The notes under the pieces were generated by a model that worked only from the letters and a program-made list of their open reading frames with translations, was not told the DNA's origin and did no database searches. This document shows positions 1 through 8,050 of a DNA stretch of 21,379 nt, piece after piece (positions within the stretch are counted from its first letter, which is position 1; each line of letters opens with the position of its first letter). A program made the translations under genes and the position numbers. Location of the stretch: contig JBBDRV010000199.1 in NCBI GenBank assembly GCA_040905285.1, forward strand, positions 1 to 21,379, given 5' to 3'. This stretch comes from JBBDRV01 sp040905285. Lineage in GTDB: Bacteria; Bacteroidota; Rhodothermia; Balneolales; Balneolaceae.

Positions 1-17
1 CCTCATCTTTTATTTAC

Positions 18-50
18 AAAGCCCCCTTCGCCCGGCGAAGGGGGCTTTTC
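18..50. terminator. Strong hairpin terminator, probably bidirectional, after tgt
   Basis: A 13-bp stem (AAAGCCCCCTTCG at 18-30 pairing with 36-48) encloses a five-base loop. On the plus strand it runs into TTTTCTTTT, a good intrinsic-terminator tail. On the minus strand the tail is only moderately T-rich. The tgt stop codon lies at 53-55, so the hairpin sits immediately after tgt. It could also end a plus-strand gene lying left of the window. Confidence 0.85.
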
Positions 51-52
51 TT

Positions 53-1180
53 TTAAATGCGCCTTTCCAGCACATCCATCATTCCCGGATACCATTCATG
101 GTATTGGCCGGTTTCAATTTTAAGGCGACATTCACGGATCAGCCAGTGGTAAAAGGTGAGATTGTGAAGCGTGGAGAGAATCAGCCCCAGGATTTCATTT
201 GAGCGAAACAGATGATGGATATAAGACATGCTATAGTCACTGCAAAGTTCGCTGGGAAACTCTGCATCCAGCGGCATGTGATGGTTTTTCCATTTTGCAT
301 TGCGGATGTTTACCGTGCCGTTGCGGGTGAATATCATGCCGTTTCGCGCATTTCGGGTAGGCATGACACAGTCGAACATATCAATACCGAAGGCAATGCA
401 CTGCAGCAAATTCGCGGGGGTGCCCACCCCCATCAGATAGCGCGGCTTTTCTTTCGGGAGATAATCAGTATTGAAATCGGTGATTTCATACATTAAATGA
501 GCAGGTTCGCCCACACTAAGTCCGCCAATGGCCAGGCCCTCGAAATCAAGTTCATTCATCTGTTCTGCCGATCTCTTTCGGAGATCCTTGTATGTGCCTC
601 CCTGCACAATTCCAAACTGGAACTGCTTATGCCCGTAGTGTGGAGCCGTGTTACAGAACTCTTTCCTTCCGCGTTCAGCCCAGCGGTGGGTGAGATCCAC
701 AGAGTTTCTGACATAGTCATAGTCACAAGGATAGGGAGGGCACTCGTCGAGTATCATAATGATATCCGAACCCAGCTCTCGTTGAATTTGCACTACATTT
801 TCCGGTGTGAAGAGGTGCTTTGAGCCATCAAGATGGCTTTTAAAACGGGCCCCCTCTTCTTCAAGTTCCCGATTGGCGGACAGTGAAAAAATCTGATAAC
901 CGCCGGAATCTGTCAGAATGGGTCTTTCCCAGTTCATGAACCGGTGAAGACCTCCTGCACTTTTCATAACATCCGTACCGGGCCTGAGGTACAGGTGATA
1001 GGTATTCCCCAGAATAATTTCAACATTGATGGAACCGGCCAGCTGATCCTGTTTTACTGCTTTTACAGAGGCTTGTGTTCCCACAGGCATAAAAACAGGT
1101 GTTTTTATGGATCCGTGGTCTGTTTGAAGCAGTCCCAGACGGGCTTTCGACTTTTGACTTTTTTTTATGAGTTGAAACAA
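53..1180 (-). CDS. tgt: Queuine/preQ1 tRNA-guanine transglycosylase, zinc-ligand-poor type
   Basis: Exchanges guanine-34 of GUN-anticodon tRNAs for preQ1 in queuosine synthesis; cytoplasmic. The 375 residues match the family length. Visible motifs are TDSGGYQ (90-96, with the active-site Asp91), DECPPYP (145-151), GLAIGGLSVGE (216-226) and MFDCVMPTR (268-276, with the expected nucleophile Asp270). The C-terminal zinc site is degenerate: where C-x-C-x2-C is usual, Phe308, Ser310 and Cys313 stand, although His339 of LHNL remains. To my recollection loss of these cysteines is a Bacteroidota trait, so I read the enzyme as functional. The start is TTG: the N-terminus (MFQLIKKSQKSKARLG) aligns with the family start, and a GAAAG element lies about seven bases upstream. 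The next ATG would remove conserved sequence. The gene ends against the terminator at 18-50. Confidence 0.95.
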   Translation of the reverse strand: MFQLIKKSQKSKARLGLLQTDHGSIKTPVFMPVGTQASVKAVKQDQLAGSINVEIILGNTYHLYLRPGTDVMKSAGGLHRFMNWERPILTDSGGYQIFSLSANRELEEEGARFKSHLDGSKHLFTPENVVQIQRELGSDIIMILDECPPYPCDYDYVRNSVDLTHRWAERGRKEFCNTAPHYGHKQFQFGIVQGGTYKDLRKRSAEQMNELDFEGLAIGGLSVGEPAHLMYEITDFNTDYLPKEKPRYLMGVGTPANLLQCIAFGIDMFDCVMPTRNARNGMIFTRNGTVNIRNAKWKNHHMPLDAEFPSELCSDYSMSYIHHLFRSNEILGLILSTLHNLTFYHWLIRECRLKIETGQYHEWYPGMMDVLERRI

Positions 1181-1397
1181 GTAAATCTTTCTATTTTATT
1201 GGGGTCAGCAGATTAATGCTGTTTTAGCCCGGTGCTGTATTATGCTGTTGCGCGGAGGGCGGAGGGTTTCAAAATAAGAAGGAGTTTTCAGAGTTACACT
1301 GTTCAGTTCAATATTCTGCTGATGTCGGGGAGTGTGGCAAGCTGCTTTTTAAAATAGGTTTTATCTCCCGAAGATTAGTTGTTATATAATCGTTTGA

Positions 1398-2126
1398 ATG
1401 AAAAATGATATTCTTATAATTATACCGACCTACAACGAGGCTCATAATATTGGTCGCTTGATTGACCATATAGCGGGGTTGCCTATCAGCTGTGATGTAC
1501 TGATCGTTGATGACGGATCTCCGGATGGTACAGCAGACAAGGTCAGGCAGAAACAGGTGGACTATCCCGGCCGGATTCAACTGATTGAACGGGAATCAAA
1601 ACTAGGTCTCGGCACGGCATATGTCCTCGGGTTTACGTATGCACTGGAAGAGCGGTATCTTTACATTTGTGAAATGGATGCAGATTTTTCACACAACCCG
1701 GAGGATCTGCCCAAACTGGTTGAGAGTGTGAAGTCCGGACAGGCGGATGTAGCTGTCGGTTCGCGGTATGCAAAGGGAATCAGCATTGTCAACTGGCCGC
1801 TCAACAGACTGATCCTCTCTTACGGTGCCAATATTTATGCCCGTCTGGTCACAGGTATTCCTATAAAAGACACGACAGCAGGATTCAAATGTATTCACCG
1901 AAAGGTGCTTGAAAACATTAACATAACCAACATCAGGTCGAACGGCTATGCATTTCAGATTGAAATTCATTTCAGGGCTTTCAAGGCAGGTTTCCGACTG
2001 AAGGAGGTAGCTATTATATTCAGGGAGAGACAGGAAGGGGTTTCCAAGATGTCAAAAGCTATCGTAAGAGAAGCTGTATGGCGAGTATGGATACTCCGGA
2101 TACAGAGCATTTTAGGCAGATTATAA
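1398..2126 (+). CDS. GT2 glycosyltransferase, polyprenol-phosphate mannosyltransferase (Dpm1-like)
   Basis: Probably transfers a sugar, typically mannose or glucose, from a nucleotide donor to polyprenyl phosphate at the cytoplasmic membrane face, making a lipid-linked donor for envelope glycosylation. The 242 residues form one GT-A domain. PTYNE (10-14) and VDDGSPDGT (37-45) bind the nucleotide, DAD (94-96) is the metal-binding DxD, and GSRY (121-124), DTTAGFKC (158-165) and RQEGVSKMS (211-219) are characteristic of the Dpm1 group. There is no C-terminal membrane domain such as a GtrA-like extension, so it is the short soluble form. No clear Shine-Dalgarno precedes the ATG; the upstream stretch is AT-rich. 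It converges on the MEMO-like gene with an 11-base gap and no visible terminator between. The sugar and acceptor cannot be told from sequence. Confidence 0.88.
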   Translation: MKNDILIIIPTYNEAHNIGRLIDHIAGLPISCDVLIVDDGSPDGTADKVRQKQVDYPGRIQLIERESKLGLGTAYVLGFTYALEERYLYICEMDADFSHNPEDLPKLVESVKSGQADVAVGSRYAKGISIVNWPLNRLILSYGANIYARLVTGIPIKDTTAGFKCIHRKVLENINITNIRSNGYAFQIEIHFRAFKAGFRLKEVAIIFRERQEGVSKMSKAIVREAVWRVWILRIQSILGRL

Positions 2127-2137
2127 GCAGGTCCGTT

Positions 2138-3370
2138 TTAATAGCTGATAGCTCCAAAAGACACGGCACTTTCCCTTTCCGTTTCATCCCACCAGTGATA
2201 ATCGATTTCTGTTCCCTTCAGACCGGAGAACGCTTTCAGAAATGTATAAAGAGGCGGAAATCCGCAGGTACGATACCGGTCTGAAAAATCGTGCAGAAGC
2301 CGGAACAGTTCATCGGGATTGTTATCTGTGGCTGACTGGATAAATTTCCTGTCGAATGATTCCACGTCCTTTTTCATTTCGGCAGCCGGGATTTTGTCGC
2401 CAAATTTTTTCCCCACATGCGCCAGGTCACCGCTGATCAGATAAAAGGTATTATTGTCATCCGCCGCCTTTAAAAAAGAAAAAAACCGTTCAAGCTGTTC
2501 ACGGAGATAACTCTCCGGAAAATAAAAAAGGTCTTCAAAGGAATTTACCAGTATTGGAACGACAGAAAAGTCATGTTGCCAGATGTGCCGTGCAAACAAC
2601 AGGTGAAGCTCAATGCTATGCTCGATTCTGTGGGCACGATCCTGTGCTGTGTAACCAATGGTTTCCCCGGCCCTCTCAAGTTCCTCCAGATAGCCGGAAT
2701 CCGTTGGAATGCGGCCGTTCGGAAGTTCAAAGATCTTGCGGCTGCCGATGAAAGGAGTGTTTGCATAAAGCTCCGGATAGCATCCGGCATAATGGGACGT
2801 TCCCAGAATCACAACTCTTTCGGGGGTGAGGGTTCTTAAAACTGAAAAAGCCTTCGCATATACATCCCCGCCTGCCTTCGGATCGATGTGAGGTGCATAA
2901 AGCGCTTTTTCCGGGAATTGAACAGACTCTGAGCAGGTAAAAGGCGAGAAAAGGTCAGACAGATATTTTTCCAGTTCATCCGGATCTTCGGGATAGGAAT
3001 TGCCGGCCAGGGCTGCTCCGCGCGCAGGACTCAGTTCAAAGGCTTCCTCTTTCTGCCGGGCCGTTTCCCTGTAATTGGGTGATTCAAGCAGGCAATTCTT
3101 ATCCAGCAGCTGTACAAACTGTAAAAGGTCCTGCCCGTCTATCTGCCCTTCGACCATAGCGAGGATTCGCTGTATGCTGAACCTTCCGTTAAACAGGGTT
3201 AAAAAAGACTCGACATGGGGATTCAGTGCAAAATCAGATGGTATATACTCCATTATATCGTGGACATAGAGAACACGATCCCCGTTGTACTGTAAAGGTA
3301 TCAGCTGTATGTCCTTCCGGACCGCGGGGACAGGATTGTCCATGGAGTTGAAGATCAGATTGTCACTCAT
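2138..3370 (-). CDS. MEMO-like protein (AmmeMemoRadiSam system protein B) with extra N-terminal domain
   Basis: A MEMO1-family protein related to class III extradiol dioxygenases, 410 residues. Metal-site residues known from human MEMO1 are all present: APHID (His161), LGTSHY (His193), EHSIELH (His251), GDLAHVG (Asp315, His318) and the CG pair (Cys369). MEMO proteins are about 300 residues. Here residues 1-110 form an added region, with a predicted helical/winged-helix pattern at about 20-100 resembling PqqD-like peptide-binding domains; that resemblance is inference. The ATG at 3368-3370 overlaps the nth stop in a TAATG junction, so translation is probably coupled, with GAGAGG upstream. The usual partners (AMMECR1-like and radical SAM proteins) are not in this window. 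Its physiological reaction is not known. Confidence 0.88.
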   Translation of the reverse strand: MSDNLIFNSMDNPVPAVRKDIQLIPLQYNGDRVLYVHDIMEYIPSDFALNPHVESFLTLFNGRFSIQRILAMVEGQIDGQDLLQFVQLLDKNCLLESPNYRETARQKEEAFELSPARGAALAGNSYPEDPDELEKYLSDLFSPFTCSESVQFPEKALYAPHIDPKAGGDVYAKAFSVLRTLTPERVVILGTSHYAGCYPELYANTPFIGSRKIFELPNGRIPTDSGYLEELERAGETIGYTAQDRAHRIEHSIELHLLFARHIWQHDFSVVPILVNSFEDLFYFPESYLREQLERFFSFLKAADDNNTFYLISGDLAHVGKKFGDKIPAAEMKKDVESFDRKFIQSATDNNPDELFRLLHDFSDRYRTCGFPPLYTFLKAFSGLKGTEIDYHWWDETERESAVSFGAISY

Positions 3371-4098
3371 TAATCACGAGCCTCTCCATTCTGGCCTCTC
3401 ATTTTCCAGCATTCACACTTTTCACCATACCTGATGCATACCGGATGCTCGGGCGGCGCCGAAATACGGGCTTTGCACGCATTGCGTCCGTGGTGGATCA
3501 ACAAGTGGGAAAGATCAGTCCAGTTTTCCCGGGGGAAAAGCCTCATCAGATCTTTTTCAATTTTACCGGTATTCTTTTTTTCCCGCGTCAGCCCGAATCG
3601 ATTAGCCAGTCTTCTTACATGGGTATCCACCACAACTCCGGCGTTGATATTAAAGGCATTTCCAAGAACGACATTGGCTGTTTTTCTTGCTGCACCACGA
3701 AGCTTTAAAAGGTCGTCCATCGTATCGGGGACCTGACCGCCAAATTCCTCTGAAATGGTTTGTGAAGCCTGCTTGATGGATTTTGACTTTTGCCTGTAAA
3801 AACCCGTCGACCTGATGATCGTTTCCAGATCCTCCAGAGAAGCCTCAGCCATTGATTCAGCAGTCGGGTAGGATTTAAACAGGGAGGGGGTGACCATATT
3901 GACCCGTTTATCAGTGGTCTGTGCGCTCAGAATTGTGGCAATCAGTAGTTCGAACGGATTTTTGTGGTCGAGAGCGCAATAGGGATCCGGATAATGTTTA
4001 TACAGATCATCAAGAATCGCTTTTGCACGCTTCTTCTCCTTTTCTGTTTTTATTGAGGTATTTTTTTCTTTTCCGGTCATGTCAGCTTTTTCAGACAA
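3370..4098 (-). CDS. nth: Endonuclease III-like DNA glycosylase/AP lyase with atypical cysteine cluster
   Basis: Base-excision repair glycosylase removing oxidised pyrimidines and cleaving AP sites. At 242 residues it is a little longer than the usual ~211 because of a lysine-rich N-terminus. The helix-hairpin-helix reads LRGAARKTANVVL (133-145) instead of LPGVGRKTANVVL; catalytic Lys139 and Asp158 (VVVDTH) are kept. The C-terminal cysteines are Cys208, Cys221, Cys228 and Cys230, giving C-x12-C-x6-C-x1-C instead of the classic C-x6-C-x2-C-x5-C of the [4Fe-4S] loop. The frame is continuous through this region. The first in-frame start is TTG at 4098 with AGGG eight bases upstream; an ATG at 4080 (residue 7) is an equally possible start without a visible ribosome site. 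It is coupled to the downstream MEMO-like gene by overlap. Confidence 0.85.
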   Translation of the reverse strand: MSEKADMTGKEKNTSIKTEKEKKRAKAILDDLYKHYPDPYCALDHKNPFELLIATILSAQTTDKRVNMVTPSLFKSYPTAESMAEASLEDLETIIRSTGFYRQKSKSIKQASQTISEEFGGQVPDTMDDLLKLRGAARKTANVVLGNAFNINAGVVVDTHVRRLANRFGLTREKKNTGKIEKDLMRLFPRENWTDLSHLLIHHGRNACKARISAPPEHPVCIRYGEKCECWKMRGQNGEARD

Positions 4099-4215
4099 TC
4101 CTATTGCCCTATTATGGATAAGGTATTGGGAGAGTAAATACTCCCTGAACTACATACTGGCAAAATAAAGCGCTGAGAACCCAGTCAATTCTGACGAAAA
4201 CGGACCCTTTCTGCT

Positions 4216-4518
4216 TTATCTGTTTTCAAGTTTTTTAAGCTGGTCGATTAAACGGGCTTTGTCCGGATCCTGATACACTCCAAAGCTGAGCACCAGGAAT
4301 CCCCGGCTTTTATCGGGGAGCTCGAGGACATAAACAGTGGCTTCATCACCAGGATCCGTGCCTTTGTCAAACCGGAACGTCTGGAGAATCGTTGTCCCTT
4401 CAAGATCGTCCGGCAACTCTCCGGACTGCATGTCCTCCCCTGTTTTCTTGTCTTTTAACAGATTACGAAACCCTTGTTCTTTCAGGTCTTCCACTGCATG
4501 AGCAAGATCTGTATACAT
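4216..4518 (-). CDS. Small conserved protein of the type often labelled 'phosphoribosylpyrophosphate synthetase'
   Basis: About 100 residues from the ATG at 4516-4518. The pattern (an opening DLAHAVEDLKEQGF helix, a middle TFRFDKGTDPGDEATVYVLE strand pair, then GFLVLSFGVYQD) resembles a small Bacteroidota family that databases name PRPP synthetase. It is far too short for that enzyme (about 310 residues) and has no PRPP-binding loop, so the name should not be taken as function. I recognised the family from memory, not by search. Longer starts are possible: ATG at 4575, or GTG at 4611 directly after the pntB stop. I prefer 4518 because it matches the family N-terminus. It is the last gene downstream of the transhydrogenase operon on the same strand and may be co-transcribed. 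Confidence 0.6.
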   Translation of the reverse strand: MYTDLAHAVEDLKEQGFRNLLKDKKTGEDMQSGELPDDLEGTTILQTFRFDKGTDPGDEATVYVLELPDKSRGFLVLSFGVYQDPDKARLIDQLKKLENR

Positions 4519-4612
4519 AATTTTACGGTTAAATTCCGGTTTATAATCCTGAAACAAAGGACTGAATGAAATCATTTTCAGATTTACCCGGCTTTCCGGA
4601 GCATGTACCACA

Positions 4613-6031
4613 TTACTCCAGCTCCTTTATGGCCACAGCAAGATCCTGCAGCGACTGCTTGGCATCGCCAAAAAACATCTGGTTGTCGTCGGCATAGAAT
4701 AATTCATTGTCGATCCCCGCAAAGCCCGGACTCAAACTGCGCTTGAAGACGATGGACCTTCGGGCCTGCTCGACATCGAGGATCGGCATGCCATAGATCG
4801 GACTTCCCGGGCTGGTTTTGGCAGCAGGGTTCACCACATCATTGGCTCCGATCACCAGTACAACGTCTGTCGATTTGAACTCCGGATTGATCTGATCCAT
4901 GTCATAAAGCTGGTCATAGGGTACATCCGCTTCAGCCAGTAGTACATTCATATGACCCGGCATCCGCCCGGCAACCGGATGTATGCCGTATTTGACGGTG
5001 ACTCCTTTTTTTTCAAGCATACCGGCAACTTCTTTGAGAATATGCTGTGCCTGGGCGACGGCAAGACCGTATCCGGGTACGATCACCACTTTATCAGCGT
5101 ATGAACATTGTATGGCGACATCATCGGCGGTTGTCTTGTTCACACTTTTGCCCCCGGTTTCCTCTGCGGCCCTGGCTTCTCCACCACCACCGAATGCACC
5201 GAAAAGTACATTCCCGAGTGTCCGGTTCATGGCTTTGCACATAATATTGGTCAGGATGAGTCCTGCAGCACCCACCAAAGCGCCGCTGATTATAAGCAGG
5301 TTATTGCTGATTACAAATCCGGCCATCGATGCTGCCAAACCGGAATAGGAGTTAAGAAGTGAAATTACCACCGGCATATCGGCACCACCAATGGGAAGGA
5401 CAGTGAATACTCCCAAAAGCAGCGACAGCCCGAAGATGGACCAGAAAATGGTCAAATTTGACGGATCGGTCACGAACCAGCCAACCAGAATGAGGATAAC
5501 CCCTGTCAGCAGCAGATTGAAGTAGTTTTGGCCCGGAAAAGTTACAGGCCTGCCGCTGATGAAACCCTGCAATTTTCCAAAAGCGATAAAACTGCCGGTG
5601 AACGTCAGTGAACCTATCATTATGCCGAGTCCTGCCGTTGCCAGGTCCTGGCCGGCCCACAGGGAGATATCTGCACGTGAGAACTCTCCCCAGGCAACCA
5701 GCGCCGATGCGCCCCCTCCGAATCCGTTAAAGATCGCAACCATCTCCGGCATGGCGGTCATCGCTACCGACCGGGCCGCAAAGAATCCCAGAATGCCGCC
5801 GACGGCCATTCCGGCGATAATGAATTCAAACGTCAGGATCTCCTGATCGAACAGGGTCACTGCGACTCCAAGCAACATGCCCATGGCGGCCATCTGGTTT
5901 CCCGAGCGGGCTGTGGCGGGGGAACTCAGTTTTTTAATGCCGAAGATGAACAGAGACATGGCCAGCAGATAAAACAGCTGAATGAATGTCGGCACGTGGG
6001 GCAGAAATGCGTCAGATAAAAACTGGCTCAT
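4613..6031 (-). CDS. pntB: Proton-translocating NAD(P) transhydrogenase, beta subunit
   Basis: Carries part of the membrane domain II and the NADP(H)-binding domain III of the enzyme that couples proton entry to hydride transfer from NADH to NADP+. The 472 residues match the family. Residues about 1-280 contain hydrophobic membrane segments, including the conserved MVAIFNGFGGGASALVA stretch near 97-113. Domain III begins near 312: GYGLAV (320-325) is the dinucleotide loop, GRMPGHMNVLLAEA (355-368) and GANDVVNPAA (395-404) are signature loops, and KRSLSPGFAGIDN (430-442) carries the Lys-Arg-Ser that contacts the NADP 2'-phosphate in relatives. The start overlaps the pntAb stop as ATGA, and a strong AAGGAGGG sits six bases upstream, which fixes the start. 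Confidence 0.97.
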   Translation of the reverse strand: MSQFLSDAFLPHVPTFIQLFYLLAMSLFIFGIKKLSSPATARSGNQMAAMGMLLGVAVTLFDQEILTFEFIIAGMAVGGILGFFAARSVAMTAMPEMVAIFNGFGGGASALVAWGEFSRADISLWAGQDLATAGLGIMIGSLTFTGSFIAFGKLQGFISGRPVTFPGQNYFNLLLTGVILILVGWFVTDPSNLTIFWSIFGLSLLLGVFTVLPIGGADMPVVISLLNSYSGLAASMAGFVISNNLLIISGALVGAAGLILTNIMCKAMNRTLGNVLFGAFGGGGEARAAEETGGKSVNKTTADDVAIQCSYADKVVIVPGYGLAVAQAQHILKEVAGMLEKKGVTVKYGIHPVAGRMPGHMNVLLAEADVPYDQLYDMDQINPEFKSTDVVLVIGANDVVNPAAKTSPGSPIYGMPILDVEQARRSIVFKRSLSPGFAGIDNELFYADDNQMFFGDAKQSLQDLAVAIKELE

Positions 6032-6318
6032 TGGTTACCCTCCTTTTTTTTGAACATCTCCAGCATGCGGTCGGTTACCAGAAACCCTCCAACCACATTG
6101 ATGGTGGCAAATATGATTGCTGCCAGACCAATCCATTGTGCGTAGCCTGTATCCACGCTGCCTGCTACGACTACAGCACCAATTACAGTAATGCCGGAGA
6201 TGGCATTGGCACCGGACATCAACGGAGTGTGAAGAGTGGGGGGGACTTTGGAGATCAGCTCAAAGCCTACAAAAGAGGCCAGAACAAAAATAAATAAATT
6301 GAATATCAGGCTTTCCAT
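6028..6318 (-). CDS. pntAb: NAD(P) transhydrogenase, alpha-2 subunit (membrane part of PntA)
   Basis: A 96-residue integral membrane protein supplying the transmembrane helices that in E. coli form the C-terminal end of PntA. Three to four hydrophobic segments can be read (about 4-21, 36-53 and 61-80), with the conserved SGANAISGI (35-43) and the polar tail MFKKKEGNQ. The split into alpha-1, alpha-2 and beta is the three-subunit arrangement known from Rhodospirillum rubrum and many Bacteroidota. Its stop overlaps the pntB start by four bases. A 172-base spacer, long for an operon, separates it from pntAa upstream. Confidence 0.95.
   Translation of the reverse strand: MESLIFNLFIFVLASFVGFELISKVPPTLHTPLMSGANAISGITVIGAVVVAGSVDTGYAQWIGLAAIIFATINVVGGFLVTDRMLEMFKKKEGNQ
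6038..6045 (-). promoter_or_regulatory. Strong ribosome-binding site of pntB
   Basis: On the minus strand AAGGAGGG precedes the pntB ATG by six bases, inside the end of pntAb. It is the best Shine-Dalgarno in the window; most other genes here lack one. It suggests that the beta subunit is initiated independently as well as coupled to pntAb through the ATGA overlap. Confidence 0.8.
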
Positions 6319-6409
6319 GTGGGAATCACGTATTTAAATATTATCAATTATTATCTGAAAGGGTGAGTGGCGGTGAACAACAGTATCCAGTCAGCTGTCA
6401 GTGAGTGAT

Positions 6410-6426
6410 ACCGGTCAAAGACCGGT
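6410..6426. other. Small hairpin ACCGGT-CAAAG-ACCGGT in the pntAa-pntAb spacer
   Basis: Two copies of the self-complementary ACCGGT separated by five bases could form a 6-bp stem in the transcript, or serve as a paired protein site. No T-tract follows on the minus strand, so it is not an obvious terminator. It is the only distinct structure seen in the 172-base gap between pntAa and pntAb. Its function is unknown. Confidence 0.3.
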
Positions 6427-6490
6427 CATGCTATAGTATCCATTCCAAAGATCGGATAAATGCCAGGTTGTGTATCATCCCCCTCATCAA

Positions 6491-7615
6491 TCAGGGTGCT
6501 GTCAGCAGGGGGGAGATAACATCCCCCTCATGGGTGATGGTTGTTTGCTTCACGATCTCATCCTCGAAATCGAACACCAGCTGATTATCCCTGATGAGCA
6601 AAGAGAGCAAAGAGAGCATATTCTTTGCATAGAGCTGGCTGGCATGGTACGCCAGTGTACTCGGCAGATTCAGCGGACCGCACACTTTCACACCATTGTA
6701 TACGATGGTTTTACCGGCCTCGGTAACTTCGCAGTTGCCTCCCTGCTCTGCGGCAATGTCAACCACCACTGAACCCGGCTTCATCTCATTAACCATCTCC
6801 TTACTGACAAGCACAGGGGCCTTTTTCCCCGGAATCAGAGCCGTGGTTATGACGATATCCGATTTCTTTACATGGTCAGCCATTACCTCTTTCTGCTTCT
6901 GCTGATTTTTTTCCGAGATTTCCCGGGCGTAGCCACCCGTGGTTTCTGTTTCTTCTTCTTCGAGCGGCACTTCTACAAATTTGGCACCGAGACTTTCGAC
7001 CTGTTCCTTTACTGCAGGGCGTATGTCGTATGATTCAACAACAGCTCCCAGCCGTTTGGCTGTTGCGATTGCCTGAAGTCCTGCCACCCCCGCTCCCATG
7101 ACAAGTACTTTTGCCGGAGGAATGGTGCCCGCTGCCGTCATCATCATCGGTAAATAGCGGTTAAGTTCACCGGCCCCGATCAAAGCGGACCTGTATCCTG
7201 CTATATTACTCATCGACGACAGGGCATCCATGCTCTGAGCCCGGCTGATCCGGGGAACCGCATCCAGTGCCAGTGCTGTAATTTTCTGTTTTTCCAGCAG
7301 GTCCACCAGATCCGGATGCTGCAATGCCCACAAAAAGCAGATCAGGACAGAGCCCTGCTTCATTTTTATCAGATCCTTTTCCGGCGGAGTATTGACAGCC
7401 ATCAGGAGATCACATTCACCAAACAGTTTATCTCTGTCTGCGGTTATCCCGGCTCCTTCTGCCCGGTAGGCGTCATCTGTATAACTGGATGCCGTTCCCG
7501 CACCAGATTCAATCAGGATTTCAATGTCCTGTTTTACCAGTTTTCCCGCAGACTCGGGTGTCAGAGCCACCCTCTTTTCCAGGTCAGCAGTTTCTTTGCA
7601 AATACTGAATATCAA
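6491..7615 (-). CDS. pntAa: NAD(P) transhydrogenase, alpha-1 subunit (NAD(H)-binding domain I)
   Basis: Soluble, membrane-associated domain I that binds NAD(H) and exchanges hydride with the NADP site of PntB. The 374 residues fit the alpha-1 form. The N-terminal half opens with ICKETADLEKRVALTPE (5-21), as in the alanine dehydrogenase/PntA superfamily. SRAQSMDALSS (124-134) is the RQD-type loop (Arg125, Gln127, Asp130). GAGVAGLQAIATAKRLGA (174-191) is the Rossmann loop, followed by an acidic loop EEEETETTGGYA (220-231) typical of PntA. The start is TTG: no ATG or GTG fits the family N-terminus and AGAGG lies seven bases upstream. It is the first gene of the minus-strand pnt operon, facing the 505-base divergent spacer. 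Confidence 0.96.
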   Translation of the reverse strand: MIFSICKETADLEKRVALTPESAGKLVKQDIEILIESGAGTASSYTDDAYRAEGAGITADRDKLFGECDLLMAVNTPPEKDLIKMKQGSVLICFLWALQHPDLVDLLEKQKITALALDAVPRISRAQSMDALSSMSNIAGYRSALIGAGELNRYLPMMMTAAGTIPPAKVLVMGAGVAGLQAIATAKRLGAVVESYDIRPAVKEQVESLGAKFVEVPLEEEETETTGGYAREISEKNQQKQKEVMADHVKKSDIVITTALIPGKKAPVLVSKEMVNEMKPGSVVVDIAAEQGGNCEVTEAGKTIVYNGVKVCGPLNLPSTLAYHASQLYAKNMLSLLSLLIRDNQLVFDFEDEIVKQTTITHEGDVISPLLTAP

Positions 7616-7622
7616 GTTAAAA

Positions 7623-7627
7623 CCTCT
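7623..7627 (-). promoter_or_regulatory. Ribosome-binding site supporting the TTG start of pntAa
   Basis: AGAGG on the minus strand lies seven bases before the TTG start codon. Together with the conserved N-terminal sequence that follows, it decides in favour of TTG at 7613-7615 as the true start. Confidence 0.6.
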
Positions 7628-8050
7628 ATGTGTTATGTTTGTAAGAACTTAGCGAAAATGAGGATAATTTATAAGTGATTTTTGAATGGGTTTACATATA
7701 AAAGCGGTTCCTTTGCGAAACAAAGTATAAAAAGAGTACTTCGGCGCGGCATATTCACCATCCGCAGTATGTTTCCGCGCTCTTCATCCAGAGATCCCGA
7801 ATACAATCATCACCTGGCAACCGTTATCAATTATTAACAGACTTATCAGGGTTTCTTTTTCAGGGACGGCTTTTTTCCCTGTACAAGGTGCGAGTACTTC
7901 CCGGCAAGATTTTTTAAAGGGTTGCACGAAAAAACAGCAAGCAGAAAGTACCTGGAAACGCGGACTGTTTCAGGCTGCAAAAAGGCACCGTATCACAGCC
8001 GGTCCGGTAACTCACAGGTACAAATGCAGAACAGAACCGGGATTGAAATT

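Noticed and set aside
1206..1225. CAGCA/TGCTG hairpin followed by TTTT, upstream of tgt
   Set aside because: Only a 5-bp stem, and no plus-strand gene precedes it to be terminated.
4125..4160. Terminator after the small protein at 4216-4518 (GGGAGT...ACTCTCCC hairpin on the minus strand)
   Set aside because: The stem is short and bulged and no T-tract follows, so I could not support it.
6341..7836. Shared 13-mer TTATCAATTATTA at 6341 and 7824, possible regulator site of the pnt genes
   Set aside because: A few shared 13-mers are expected by chance in AT-rich spacers of this length, and there is no symmetry or third copy.
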